Positions 16,467 to 24,480 of a stretch of 64,000 nucleotides of DNA are shown here, one piece after another. Position 1 is the stretch's first letter; every line of letters starts with the position of its first letter. This stretch comes from an uncultured Lachnospiraceae bacterium. Its GTDB lineage: Bacteria > Bacillota > Clostridia > Lachnospirales > Lachnospiraceae. A program made the translations under genes and the position numbers. The DNA is taken from positions 186,001 through 250,000 of the forward strand of contig CAJUSK010000011.1 in the NCBI GenBank assembly GCA_910589075.1. The letters are read 5' to 3'. Under the pieces are notes generated by a model. The model made no database searches and was not told the DNA's origin. It saw only the letters and a list, made by a program, of their open reading frames with translations.

Positions 16467-18128
16467 ATGACACTGGATGATTTGGGATTGTTGTTTGAGT
16501 TTATCGGAGGACTGGGACTGTTTCTTTATGGTATGCATATTATGGCGGACGGGCTGCAGAAATCTGCCGGTGACAGAGTAAAGTCATTGATGGGATTTCT
16601 CACAAGAAACCGTTTTGTGGCCGTGCTTGTAGGCGCCGGGATTACGGCTATCATACAGAGCAGTTCTGCCACGACGGTGATGGTGGTGGGATTTGTCAAT
16701 GCGGGGATGCTGACATTGACGCAGGCGGTAGGCGTCATTATGGGCGCCAATATTGGTACAACCATTACAGCCTGGATTGTTTCCCTGAGCGAATGGGGAA
16801 GCATTTTCAAACCGGAGTTTCTGGCGCCGCTTGTGGTGGGCGTGGGTGCGTTCCTCATTTTGTTTGCGAAGGATGAAAGAAAGAAAAAACTGGGGGAGAT
16901 TCTGACCGGCTTTGGGATTCTGTTCATTGGCCTGAGTTTTATGTCCGGATCCATCACACCTTACCGTGATGCGCCGGTTTTTTCGGAGGCTTTTCGCATT
17001 CTGGGAAAGAATCCTTTGCTGGCAGTGCTCACAGGCGCAGTGGTGACAGCCATTATCCAGAGTTCTTCCGCTTCCGTGGGGATTTTGCAGACACTGGCCA
17101 TGAATGGGGTCGTCAACTGGCAGTCGGCAGTATTTATCATGATGGGACAGAATATTGGCACCTGTGTAACTGCGATTCTGTCCGGAGCGGGCGCAGGGAA
17201 AAATGCGAAACGGGCTTCTGTGATCCATCTGCTGTTTAATGTGATAGGGAGTGTGTGGTTTGGTATTTGCATGTTGATTTTCTTCCGATTTCAGACTCGT
17301 TTGGCCACGGCGGCCATCAGCAGTGTGGAAATATCCGTGTTTCACACCATTTTCAATATTGTCAATACGCTGGTGATGTTTCCCTTCGCCAACGGACTGG
17401 TACGGATATCCGAACTGATGATTTCAGATCACAGAGAGGATGCGGGAACCGAACAGGATATTACGGCGCAGATGCACCAAAAGCTGGACAGGAGAATCTT
17501 AAACAATCCTGCCCTGGCCATTGAAACCGCGATGGTGGAAACTGTCCGGATCGGTATCCTGACAAGAGACAATTTCAAAATGTCTGTGGCTGCAGTACGG
17601 GACAACGATAAAGAACAGATCAGGCAGGTATTACAGATGGAAGAAAATATCAATCAACTGGTAAAGCTCCTCACGGCTTTTCTGGTGGAGGTGGACAATC
17701 TGTCACTGACGGAGACACAACATCTGACCATTAAAAATCTGTTTTATACAGTGAGCGATATAGAACGTATCGGGGATCACAGCGAAAACATAGCAGAACT
17801 TGCAGATACGAAGCGCAGAGATAAAATCCGGTTTTCCGATAAAGGAGAAAAAGATCTGGAAAAAATGTACGATATGACACTGCATACGTTTGAAGCCGCT
17901 CTTGAGGCCAGGGAACTGCACAGTCAGGAAGCCGCAGGCCGGGCGCTGTGTACGGAAAAAAGGGTGGATAAACTGGAAAAAGATTTGCGTGATAAACATA
18001 TTCAGCGTCTTTCCAAGGGAAAATGTACCCCGGAAAGCGGGATTATTTTTCTGGATGTGCTCAGTAATATGGAACGGATTGCAGACCATGCAGACAATAT
18101 TGCCGGTTATGTTCTGACCGAGAGCTGA
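16467..18128 (+). CDS. Na/Pi cotransporter family protein with C-terminal PhoU-like domain
   Basis: Membrane protein of the NptA/PNaS type, about 553 aa, predicted to move phosphate with Na+. Two inverted-repeat units each carry the QSSSA signature: QSSSATTVMVVGF (about residue 65) followed by GANIGTTITAW, and QSSSASVGILQT (about 195) followed by GQNIGTCVTA. Residues from about 340 form a helical PhoU-like domain (ERIGDHSENIAE and ERIADHADNIAG repeats) that probably senses or limits transport. ATG 16467 is preferred over ATG 16458, which directly abuts its GGGAG site. It is first in an operon with a response regulator and a sensor kinase, behind phased Pho boxes. Export rather than uptake of phosphate is possible in this family. 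Confidence 0.9.
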   Translation: MTLDDLGLLFEFIGGLGLFLYGMHIMADGLQKSAGDRVKSLMGFLTRNRFVAVLVGAGITAIIQSSSATTVMVVGFVNAGMLTLTQAVGVIMGANIGTTITAWIVSLSEWGSIFKPEFLAPLVVGVGAFLILFAKDERKKKLGEILTGFGILFIGLSFMSGSITPYRDAPVFSEAFRILGKNPLLAVLTGAVVTAIIQSSSASVGILQTLAMNGVVNWQSAVFIMMGQNIGTCVTAILSGAGAGKNAKRASVIHLLFNVIGSVWFGICMLIFFRFQTRLATAAISSVEISVFHTIFNIVNTLVMFPFANGLVRISELMISDHREDAGTEQDITAQMHQKLDRRILNNPALAIETAMVETVRIGILTRDNFKMSVAAVRDNDKEQIRQVLQMEENINQLVKLLTAFLVEVDNLSLTETQHLTIKNLFYTVSDIERIGDHSENIAELADTKRRDKIRFSDKGEKDLEKMYDMTLHTFEAALEARELHSQEAAGRALCTEKRVDKLEKDLRDKHIQRLSKGKCTPESGIIFLDVLSNMERIADHADNIAGYVLTES

Positions 18129-18179
18129 CAGAGAGTGATCATCTGTGGAAAGTACGGACAAGATGGGAGAATATACAGG

Positions 18180-18878
18180 ATGGAAAAAATATTTGTCATC
18201 GAGGATGATGAAAATATCAGAGAGCTGGTGCAGATTGCATTGGAAGGTTATGGATATGAGGTGGAGGCCTTTGAGACTGCGGAGAAAGGGCTGAAACGGA
18301 TGGAAGAGGCGGCTCCCGATCTGGCAGTGTTCGATCTGATGCTCCCTGGCATGGATGGTCTGACAGCCATCCGCAGGCTCAGGGAACGGAAACCCATCAG
18401 AAATATGCCGGTGATTATTCTGACGGCCAAAGATAAGGAATATGACAAAGTGGCCGGGCTGGATGGAGGCGCAGATGATTATATGACGAAACCATTCAGC
18501 GTGATGGAACTGGCAGCAAGAGTCCGATCCCTGCTGCGGCGATGCCGGGAGAGCGGGGCGGAGGAAAATGAAGGAAGCTGGCAGCTGGGGAAACTTACCA
18601 TAGATGGGGCGCTCAGACGCGTTTTCTGGGAATCACGGGAGATTTTGCTTACCTACAAAGAATATGAGTTGCTGACGTATTTGATTGCGAATCGCAAACG
18701 TGTGGTGCCCAGAGAAGAGTTGCTGGACAGACTTTGGGATTATACGGCGGATGTGGAGACCCGGACGCTGGATATTCATATACGGACACTGAGACAGAAA
18801 CTGGGGGATGAAGGGGGCGGTCACATCCGCACAATCCGGAGCGTGGGGTATCGGTTTGCAGAAGACGGGGACAGATAA
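18180..18878 (+). CDS. OmpR/PhoB-family response regulator, PhoP-like
   Basis: Two-component DNA-binding regulator of 232 aa. The receiver domain has the acidic pair (EDDEN, residues 8-12), phospho-acceptor Asp52 in FDLMLPGMDG, and the conserved Lys104 in MTKPF. The C-terminal winged helix (about residues 130-232) is of the OmpR/PhoB type, ending with IRTIRSVGYRF. It follows the Na/Pi-PhoU gene by 51 bases and precedes the kinase by 12. The start ATG at 18180 was chosen because the receiver begins there; the longer frame has no support. Genomic context and the upstream Pho boxes point to phosphate control; the name phoP is inferred. Confidence 0.88.
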   Translation: MEKIFVIEDDENIRELVQIALEGYGYEVEAFETAEKGLKRMEEAAPDLAVFDLMLPGMDGLTAIRRLRERKPIRNMPVIILTAKDKEYDKVAGLDGGADDYMTKPFSVMELAARVRSLLRRCRESGAEENEGSWQLGKLTIDGALRRVFWESREILLTYKEYELLTYLIANRKRVVPREELLDRLWDYTADVETRTLDIHIRTLRQKLGDEGGGHIRTIRSVGYRFAEDGDR

Positions 18879-18890
18879 GAGGATAAGGGC

Positions 18891-20294
18891 ATGAGGAAAG
18901 CGGTATTGCTTCGGTTTGGCATGATTCTGGTTCTGGCGCTGGCTGTGAGCGGCATGGTGTCCGGCTTTCTGATGGGGAATAAGTTGCTGGAGGACAATCA
19001 GAAAAATCTGCTGCATGTCGTATATATGGTAGAGTATACCCTGCATGGGAAGCAGGATCTGCAGAAAGAATGCATGCAGATTAAAGCGCAGTTAAAAGAC
19101 GAAAATGTGCGTATTACAGTGGTTGCTGCCGATGGGGCCGTACTGGCGGATACAGAGGCAGCGACTTTTGACGGCATGGAAAATCATCTGGAACGGGAAG
19201 AGATCCGTACTGCCTTCAGGGGAGAGACAGGGTATGCCACCCGCTATTCGGATACATTACAGGAGAATATGCTGTATGTGGCGGCACTGTCGGCTTCGGA
19301 AGGCTATGTGGTGCGGGTGGCTTCCTCTTATGACGGGCTGAAAGAGTATATCCCTTCTATGCTGCCGATTCTGTTGCTGGGCGCAGCAGCAGCGGCATTG
19401 ATTGCCTTTGTTGCAGCGGTTCACTTTGCGGGTACGATTGCCGGTCCGCTTTCGGAAATTTCCGCAAAATTGCAGGACAAACATACGGTTCCATGGGATT
19501 TTCATTTCCCTGTATACCGGTATGAGGAACTCAATATTATCGGGGAGGCAATCACCGGTCTTGCGGGAGAGGTAAAAGAGCAGATTTCCCGGCTGGAATT
19601 TGAAAGAAAGGTTCGACAGGAATTTTTCGGCAACGCTTCTCATGAGCTGAAAACGCCTGTTACGGCCATTCGGGGATATGCGGAACTTTTGGATAACGGG
19701 TTTGTGGCCGATGAAGAGAAACAGTCAGAATTTATCAGGCGGATTTTAAAAACTGCGGAACATATGTCCCGGCTGATCGAAGATATTCTGCTGATTTCGC
19801 GGCTGGAAACGAAAGATGTGGAGGTAACATATTCCATGGTTCGCCTGGACTTGCTGATCAGAGAAATCTTCGATGTGGTTGAACCTATCGCAAAAAAGCA
19901 TCAAGTGACACTGTGCAGTCAGTGTGAGGAAGTCACACTGGAAGCCTCTGTGAGACAGATGCGGGAACTTTTGATGAATCTGGTTGTAAACGGCGTTACA
20001 TACAATCAGCCGGGAGGACATGTATGGGTGGAGATCCGTGCAGATAAAGAAAAGGTGATTATCCGTGTCAGAGACGATGGGGTGGGTATTGGCCGTGAGG
20101 ACCAGGCACGCATTTTTGAGCGCTTTTACCGGGTGGATAAAGGCAGGAGCAGAAAGCTGGGAGGCACCGGGCTGGGACTGTCCATTGTCAAACATATCGT
20201 GGAATATAATGAGGGGGATCTGCGGTTGAAGAGCAGCCCCGGAGAAGGCAGCGAGTTTATGATTTGTATACCGTTTTCCCGGAATATACTGTAA
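18891..20294 (+). CDS. Sensor histidine kinase, PhoR-like
   Basis: Membrane sensor kinase of 467 aa. Order: transmembrane helix (about 5-28), an extracytoplasmic domain (about 30-150), a second helix (about 155-178), a HAMP-like linker, then HisKA with His251 in NASHELKTPVTAI, followed by the HATPase_c domain. The N box (LMNLVVNGVTYNQ), G1 (DDGVGIG), F box (IFERFYRVD) and G2 (GTGLGLS) are all intact. It should phosphorylate the neighbouring regulator. As in PhoR of Gram-positive bacteria, the sensor loop is PAS/dCache-like in size; the true signal is not visible from sequence. It is the last gene of the phosphate operon; the next promoter begins right after its stop. Confidence 0.88.
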   Translation: MRKAVLLRFGMILVLALAVSGMVSGFLMGNKLLEDNQKNLLHVVYMVEYTLHGKQDLQKECMQIKAQLKDENVRITVVAADGAVLADTEAATFDGMENHLEREEIRTAFRGETGYATRYSDTLQENMLYVAALSASEGYVVRVASSYDGLKEYIPSMLPILLLGAAAAALIAFVAAVHFAGTIAGPLSEISAKLQDKHTVPWDFHFPVYRYEELNIIGEAITGLAGEVKEQISRLEFERKVRQEFFGNASHELKTPVTAIRGYAELLDNGFVADEEKQSEFIRRILKTAEHMSRLIEDILLISRLETKDVEVTYSMVRLDLLIREIFDVVEPIAKKHQVTLCSQCEEVTLEASVRQMRELLMNLVVNGVTYNQPGGHVWVEIRADKEKVIIRVRDDGVGIGREDQARIFERFYRVDKGRSRKLGGTGLGLSIVKHIVEYNEGDLRLKSSPGEGSEFMICIPFSRNIL

Positions 20295-20306
20295 AATGCC
20301 TGTTTC

Positions 20307-20335
20307 TTGACAATCATCCGCTACTCTGCTATACT
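20307..20335 (+). promoter_or_regulatory. Sigma-A promoter of the DUF6465 gene
   Basis: TTGACA (20307-20312), 17-base spacer, TATACT (20330-20335), about 70 bases before the start codon. Confidence 0.82.
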
Positions 20336-20407
20336 GCATAAGGCATCTGGGTATTTACATAATAGCAGTTATTAATTGAATGAGGGGATATCCCCGGAGG
20401 GAAAATT

Positions 20408-20860
20408 ATGAAGGAGACAAAGAAAACAACAAGGACTGCTGCAAAGGCGGAGCCTGTCAAAGAAGCGGTTAAGGCTGAAGCTGCAAAAGTGGAAAGTGCC
20501 GTTAAAAGTGCCGCAGAGAAAGCAAAGCCTGCCGTAAAAGCCGCTGCAGAAAAAGCAAAACCGGTTGTGAAAGCAGCAAAGGAAAAAGCTGCGCCTGTAG
20601 TAAAGGCAGCGGAGAAGAAAGCCGCCGCAGCAAAAGCAGCCGTATCCGGAAAGGCAGCTTCGGAAGCAAAGATTACGGTTCAGTTTGACGGCAAGTCCTA
20701 TACAACGGAGGATCTGGTGCGCATTGCAAAAGATGTCTGGAAATACGATCTGGGAAGAGAAGAGAAGGAATTCAAATCAGTGGAACTTTTTGTGAAACCG
20801 GAAGAAAGTACCGTATATTATGTAATCAATGAAGATGTGCTTGGAAACTTCAAAATCTGA
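20408..20860 (+). CDS. DUF6465 family protein with histone-like Lys/Ala-rich tail
   Basis: A 150-aa protein of unknown function. Residues 1-87 are almost entirely Lys, Ala, Glu, Pro and Val in AEKAKP-AVKAA-type repeats, like the tail of histone H1 or bacterial HU-fusion and AlgP proteins. Residues 88-150 form a compact domain (ITVQFDGKSYTT..., ending with YYVINEDVLGNFKI) typical of DUF6465 in Lachnospiraceae. The tail suggests binding to DNA, RNA or another polyanion; the role is not known. It has a strong own promoter and an excellent terminator, so it is probably an abundant protein. A ribosome site GGAGG precedes the ATG. Confidence 0.75.
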   Translation: MKETKKTTRTAAKAEPVKEAVKAEAAKVESAVKSAAEKAKPAVKAAAEKAKPVVKAAKEKAAPVVKAAEKKAAAAKAAVSGKAASEAKITVQFDGKSYTTEDLVRIAKDVWKYDLGREEKEFKSVELFVKPEESTVYYVINEDVLGNFKI

Positions 20861-20878
20861 TATACGAAATAGATAAAA

Positions 20879-20916
20879 CGCCCTGCAGATTACAAATCAT
20901 GCAGGGCGCATTTTTT
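20879..20916 (+). terminator. Rho-independent terminator of the DUF6465 gene
   Basis: CGCCCTGCA (20879-20887) and TGCAGGGCG (20900-20908) pair perfectly and are followed by a TTTTTT run. A palindromic repeat starts right after it. Confidence 0.88.
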
Positions 20917-20923
20917 ATTCATG

Positions 20924-20958
20924 ACAATAGGTTTGCTGGCAAGCCTGCAATCTATTGT
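20924..20958 (+). repeat. Palindromic intergenic repeat
   Basis: Preceded by TTCATG. It equals the 36-base copies at 3310 and 60354 except for one missing G in the loop, so arms ACAATAG / CTATTGT, TTGC / GCAA and GGC / GCC are intact. It sits between two convergent genes. Confidence 0.9.
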
Positions 20959-20974
20959 TTGTTTATCATCTGTT

Positions 20975-22408
20975 CTAATTGAGGGTGAGCTTTTCAGCCG
21001 CATATTCCTGAGCATAGGAATCGGTTACCAGATCACGGATGTTGGAATCCTTGAAAGAGGCGGCAATAATCCTGCCGGAATCCAGCGCCAGATCATAGCT
21101 GCCATCCGCTTTCTGAATCAGATCATTAAACTGTACGACCACCTCTGCATCACAGGCCACACCATCGGCCTGTGACAATGTGGCTTTATAAACCAGCTTC
21201 ACATCATTGTTATGGGACTTGGAAGTTTCAAAATATTCCGGCTTGAGCACATTCAGATAAGCTGAAATGAGCCGGGGATTACTCCAGCGGAAAGTCGTCT
21301 TTCCATTGACCCAAATCGGCATCAGGTTTGCCTCGCTGAAAATACGAAGCCCATATTCCGTTGCATCTCCAAAGAGTGTGGAGGCGGTTTCGTTCAGTAT
21401 ATGTATCTGCTCCTGTGTGAGCTGAGAAGAGTCCCGCAGATATCTGTCCGTATGCTCCACTGTAAATTCTTTTTCATATTCTGACTGAGAAGCCACGGCA
21501 TATTCATGGGAAATGGCTTCTTCCTCTGAAAAAGACGCTTTTAAAACAAAGGTATCCCCCAGATCATAACACGCTTTCTGCTCAACAATCTCATAACTGA
21601 CTGTCTGCAGGAATGGGTCAGTGCTTTGATTGGCTACTGCAACAGACAATTCCGGTGCGGTTCCCTCATAAGTAACCGCCACATCCCTGAACAGATCATC
21701 CACAGAGAGTTCCCTGCCTTCTGGCAGGCCACTGACCTCAATCTGGAAACTGTCTTCTTTGACACGCAGCTTCTGCTCCTTTGCAGCCTCCTCATCATAC
21801 AGGAAATGCACCTCCAACAGATCGCCGTTTTTGAGGTTCCCGTTTTCAGAGAGCAGACGGATCTCTGCTTCTTCCAGAAACTCAGCGTATTCTTCTGTCT
21901 CCTGAATAGACAGGGCAGCAGTGCCTCTGGAGTCATACCCGGAATAAGTAATATCAATATAATCTTTGGGCTGCAGATTATCAAAACTGAGATACCGCAC
22001 AACAAACCCGATGATCACACAGGCCGCAACGAGTGGTATCCATGCCGCCCACAGTCTGGTTTTCTTTTTCTTCCTTTTTAAATGGGGCTGTTTTTTCCGC
22101 CCGCCAGGTATAGCGGCAGCGGCAGCGCTTTTTGGAACTGTGCGGCCGCCCGGTTCCAGGTTCCTGCGCCTTTTGCCCATAGTCTGTCTGACTTTTTTCG
22201 AAGATATGTCCCGTTTTGTCTCTGCGTTTCGCCTGGATTTGTGTTTTGACGCCGTTTCAACCTTTTTCTTTCCGGCGCCGGACTTTTTTTTCAAAGATTT
22301 TGAAGTAACTGCCTTGTGTTTTCCAGGTGCTGACTGCAATGTTTTCTGCTTTGTCTGCTTCCTGCTTCCTGTTTTTCCTTTTGCTTTTTCACTGTTTACT
22401 GTCTTCAT
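20975..22408 (-). CDS. Bitopic membrane protein with a very basic cytoplasmic tail, unknown function
   Basis: I do not recognise this 477-aa protein. Residues 1-118 are extremely rich in Lys, Arg and Ser and would stay in the cytoplasm; a single membrane helix follows (about 119-140), then a 335-residue extracytoplasmic domain starting at LSFDNLQPKDYIDITY. The outer part looks like two or three repeated beta-sandwich modules (YIDITYSGYDSRGTA..., then VAVTYEGTAPELSVAV...), a pattern seen in surface proteins of Clostridia. There is no sorting signal or enzyme motif. The start ATG is at 22408; an AGGAG site is about 14 bases upstream, so the start is less certain. It is convergent with the DUF6465 gene, both having polycationic tails. 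Confidence 0.6.
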   Translation of the reverse strand: MKTVNSEKAKGKTGSRKQTKQKTLQSAPGKHKAVTSKSLKKKSGAGKKKVETASKHKSRRNAETKRDISSKKVRQTMGKRRRNLEPGGRTVPKSAAAAAIPGGRKKQPHLKRKKKKTRLWAAWIPLVAACVIIGFVVRYLSFDNLQPKDYIDITYSGYDSRGTAALSIQETEEYAEFLEEAEIRLLSENGNLKNGDLLEVHFLYDEEAAKEQKLRVKEDSFQIEVSGLPEGRELSVDDLFRDVAVTYEGTAPELSVAVANQSTDPFLQTVSYEIVEQKACYDLGDTFVLKASFSEEEAISHEYAVASQSEYEKEFTVEHTDRYLRDSSQLTQEQIHILNETASTLFGDATEYGLRIFSEANLMPIWVNGKTTFRWSNPRLISAYLNVLKPEYFETSKSHNNDVKLVYKATLSQADGVACDAEVVVQFNDLIQKADGSYDLALDSGRIIAASFKDSNIRDLVTDSYAQEYAAEKLTLN

Positions 22409-22580
22409 AAATCTGCTTGAATCTCCTGAATAAAATCGCGTGAATTTTAGTATATTGTACTTTGGAAAAATTTGCAATGGGATTTTGCGTTATATTCTGA
22501 CGGAAACAGGGGCCATACAGAAGAATATGGCCAATCCCCTTCTATTTAGAATATTTTTATAATTTATTTGCGAAAAAGAA

Positions 22581-22609
22581 TTGACAACAAATAAGGTAAG
22601 TGCTATTTT
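22581..22609 (+). promoter_or_regulatory. Heat-shock operon promoter
   Basis: TTGACA (22581-22586), 17-base spacer, TATTTT (22604-22609), with the CIRCE element starting 14 bases after the -10. Confidence 0.85.
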
Positions 22610-22623
22610 AGGTAAAGAAGATG

Positions 22624-22650
22624 TTAGCACTCAGGAAAGACGAGTGCTAA
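22624..22650 (+). promoter_or_regulatory. CIRCE operator
   Basis: TTAGCACTC (22624-22632), a 9-base spacer and GAGTGCTAA (22642-22650): a perfect CIRCE inverted repeat. HrcA, encoded next, binds this sequence and represses the operon until heat shock titrates GroEL. Confidence 0.98.
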
Positions 22651-22674
22651 TAACAAGCGGAAAGGGTGATGGAA

Positions 22675-23703
22675 ATGCAGTTGGATGAAAGAAAGATGAA
22701 GATTTTGCAGGCCATCATCCACAACTATCTGGAAACGGGTGAACCGGTAGGAAGCAGAACCATTTCAAAATATACGGATCTGCATCTGAGCTCCGCTACC
22801 ATCCGCAACGAGATGGCTGATCTGGAAGAACTGGGCTATATCCTGCAGCCCCATACTTCCGCGGGCAGGATTCCCTCCGATAAGGGATACCGGCTGTATG
22901 TGGATAATATGATGCAGGAAAAGGAACGGGAAGTCGAAGAAATCAAAGGGATGCTGCTGGAGAAGGAAGACAAGATGGAACAGCTTCTGAAACGAGTGGC
23001 AAGGCTCCTGGCGATGAATACCAATTATGCCACGATGATTTCTGCTCCCCAGACCAGAAAAAATAAGCTGAAGTTTATCCAATTATCCCGGATGGATGCG
23101 AAACAGCTTCTGGCAGTGATTGTGATTGAAGGCAATGTGATCAAAAACAATATGCTGCAGATGAAAGAAGAACTGGACGAAGAAACCATTCTAAAGCTGA
23201 ATATTTTGCTCAATACCCATTTAAACGGGCTTTCTGCGGAAGAGATCAATTTGGGCATGATTTCTGCAATGAAGCGGCAGGCAGGTATTCACAGCGATAT
23301 TGTGAGCGAAGTCATCGACGCGGTGGCTGACGCCATCAAGGCGGATGAGGATCTGGAGATTTATACAAGCGGTACCAACAATATTTTCCGGTATCCGGAG
23401 CTGGCAGATCATCAGAAGGCAAGCGAACTGATTAATACATTTGAAGAGAAACAGATGTTGACGGAGCTTGTCCGGGAGACGCTGGAGGATGAGAATAATA
23501 CGGGCATCCAGGTATACATCGGAGAAGAAACGCCGATTAAAACCATGAAGGATTGCAGCATTGTAACCGCCACATATGAATTGGAAGAAGGTATGCGGGG
23601 AACGATTGGTATTATAGGGCCGACGCGAATGGATTATGACCGGGTGGTGGATACGTTAAAAACATTGATGCATCAGTTGGATACCCTGTATAAAAAGCCG
23701 TAG
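22675..23703 (+). CDS. hrcA: Heat-inducible transcription repressor HrcA
   Basis: Repressor of the dnaK (and usually groE) operons, about 342 aa. An N-terminal winged helix-turn-helix covers residues 1-75 (LDERKMKIL, GEPVGSRTISK, LSSATIRNEMADLEE), then the GAF-like and dimer domain, ending with RMDYDRVVDTLKTL. ATG 22675 gives the usual M-x-LDERK start; GTG 22666 and ATG 22669 lie just upstream and are poorer choices since they abut the GGAAAGG site. It is first gene of the hrcA-grpE-dnaK-dnaJ operon and is autoregulated through the CIRCE element 25 bases upstream. Confidence 0.97.
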   Translation: MQLDERKMKILQAIIHNYLETGEPVGSRTISKYTDLHLSSATIRNEMADLEELGYILQPHTSAGRIPSDKGYRLYVDNMMQEKEREVEEIKGMLLEKEDKMEQLLKRVARLLAMNTNYATMISAPQTRKNKLKFIQLSRMDAKQLLAVIVIEGNVIKNNMLQMKEELDEETILKLNILLNTHLNGLSAEEINLGMISAMKRQAGIHSDIVSEVIDAVADAIKADEDLEIYTSGTNNIFRYPELADHQKASELINTFEEKQMLTELVRETLEDENNTGIQVYIGEETPIKTMKDCSIVTATYELEEGMRGTIGIIGPTRMDYDRVVDTLKTLMHQLDTLYKKP

Positions 23704-23766
23704 CGTCCCGAGAAACAGGCGGATTGGCAGTGATGTAAAATATAAAGGTCGAAAGGAAGAAGAGTC

Positions 23767-24393
23767 GTGGAAAACAGGCTGGAACAGGAAGTGGCGCAGG
23801 AGCAGGAAGTGGAACAGATGGATACGGTTTCTGAAGAGGTTGTGGATGCGGCGGCCGAAGATACTACAGAGGCGCCTGAAACAGAGCAGGCCCTGACGAA
23901 AGAAGAAATAAAAGCGGCAAAGAAAAAAGCCAAAGCAGAAAAAGCCGAAAAAAAGGATAAATATAAAGAAAAAATTGAAGAACTGGAAGACCGTGTCAAA
24001 CGGCAGATGGCGGAATTTGAGAATTTCAGGAAGCGCACAGACAGAGAAAAAACACAGATGTTTGAAACCGGTGCGAAGAGCGTTATTGAAAAGATACTTC
24101 CGGTGGTGGATAATTTTGAAAGAGGGCTGCAAACACCCGTTCCCGAAGGCGGCAATGATGCGTTTATGGAAGGCATGAATATGGTATATAAGCAGCTTAT
24201 GACAGAACTGGAGAATATCGGTGTGAAACCCATCGAAGCCATCGGGACAGAGTTCAACCCGGATTTTCACAATGCGGTAATGCAGGTGGAAAGTGAAGAG
24301 TTTGAATCCGGGATTGTGGCGCAGGAGTTGCAGAAAGGCTATCTGTATCATGATACCGTAGTGAGACACAGTATGGTGGCAGTGGTACAGTAG
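23767..24393 (+). CDS. grpE: Nucleotide exchange factor GrpE
   Basis: Co-chaperone that releases ADP from DnaK, 208 aa with a GTG start behind AAAGGAAG. The first 65 residues are acidic, low in complexity and then Lys/Ala-rich; next come the long paired helices (KEKIEELEDRVKRQMAEFEN) and the C-terminal beta domain with the family signature VGTEFNPDFHNAVMQVE-like block (here IGTEFNPDFHNAVMQVE, near residue 160). It sits 63 bases after hrcA and 87 before dnaK in the standard order. Confidence 0.97.
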   Translation: MENRLEQEVAQEQEVEQMDTVSEEVVDAAAEDTTEAPETEQALTKEEIKAAKKKAKAEKAEKKDKYKEKIEELEDRVKRQMAEFENFRKRTDREKTQMFETGAKSVIEKILPVVDNFERGLQTPVPEGGNDAFMEGMNMVYKQLMTELENIGVKPIEAIGTEFNPDFHNAVMQVESEEFESGIVAQELQKGYLYHDTVVRHSMVAVVQ

Positions 24394-24480
24394 TTGATTC
24401 CCCGCTGTTTTCTGGGAAACAGACAGAAATTGCGGGCATAGATGCTGGGAAACATATTATTTATATAGGAGGGCTTTATC

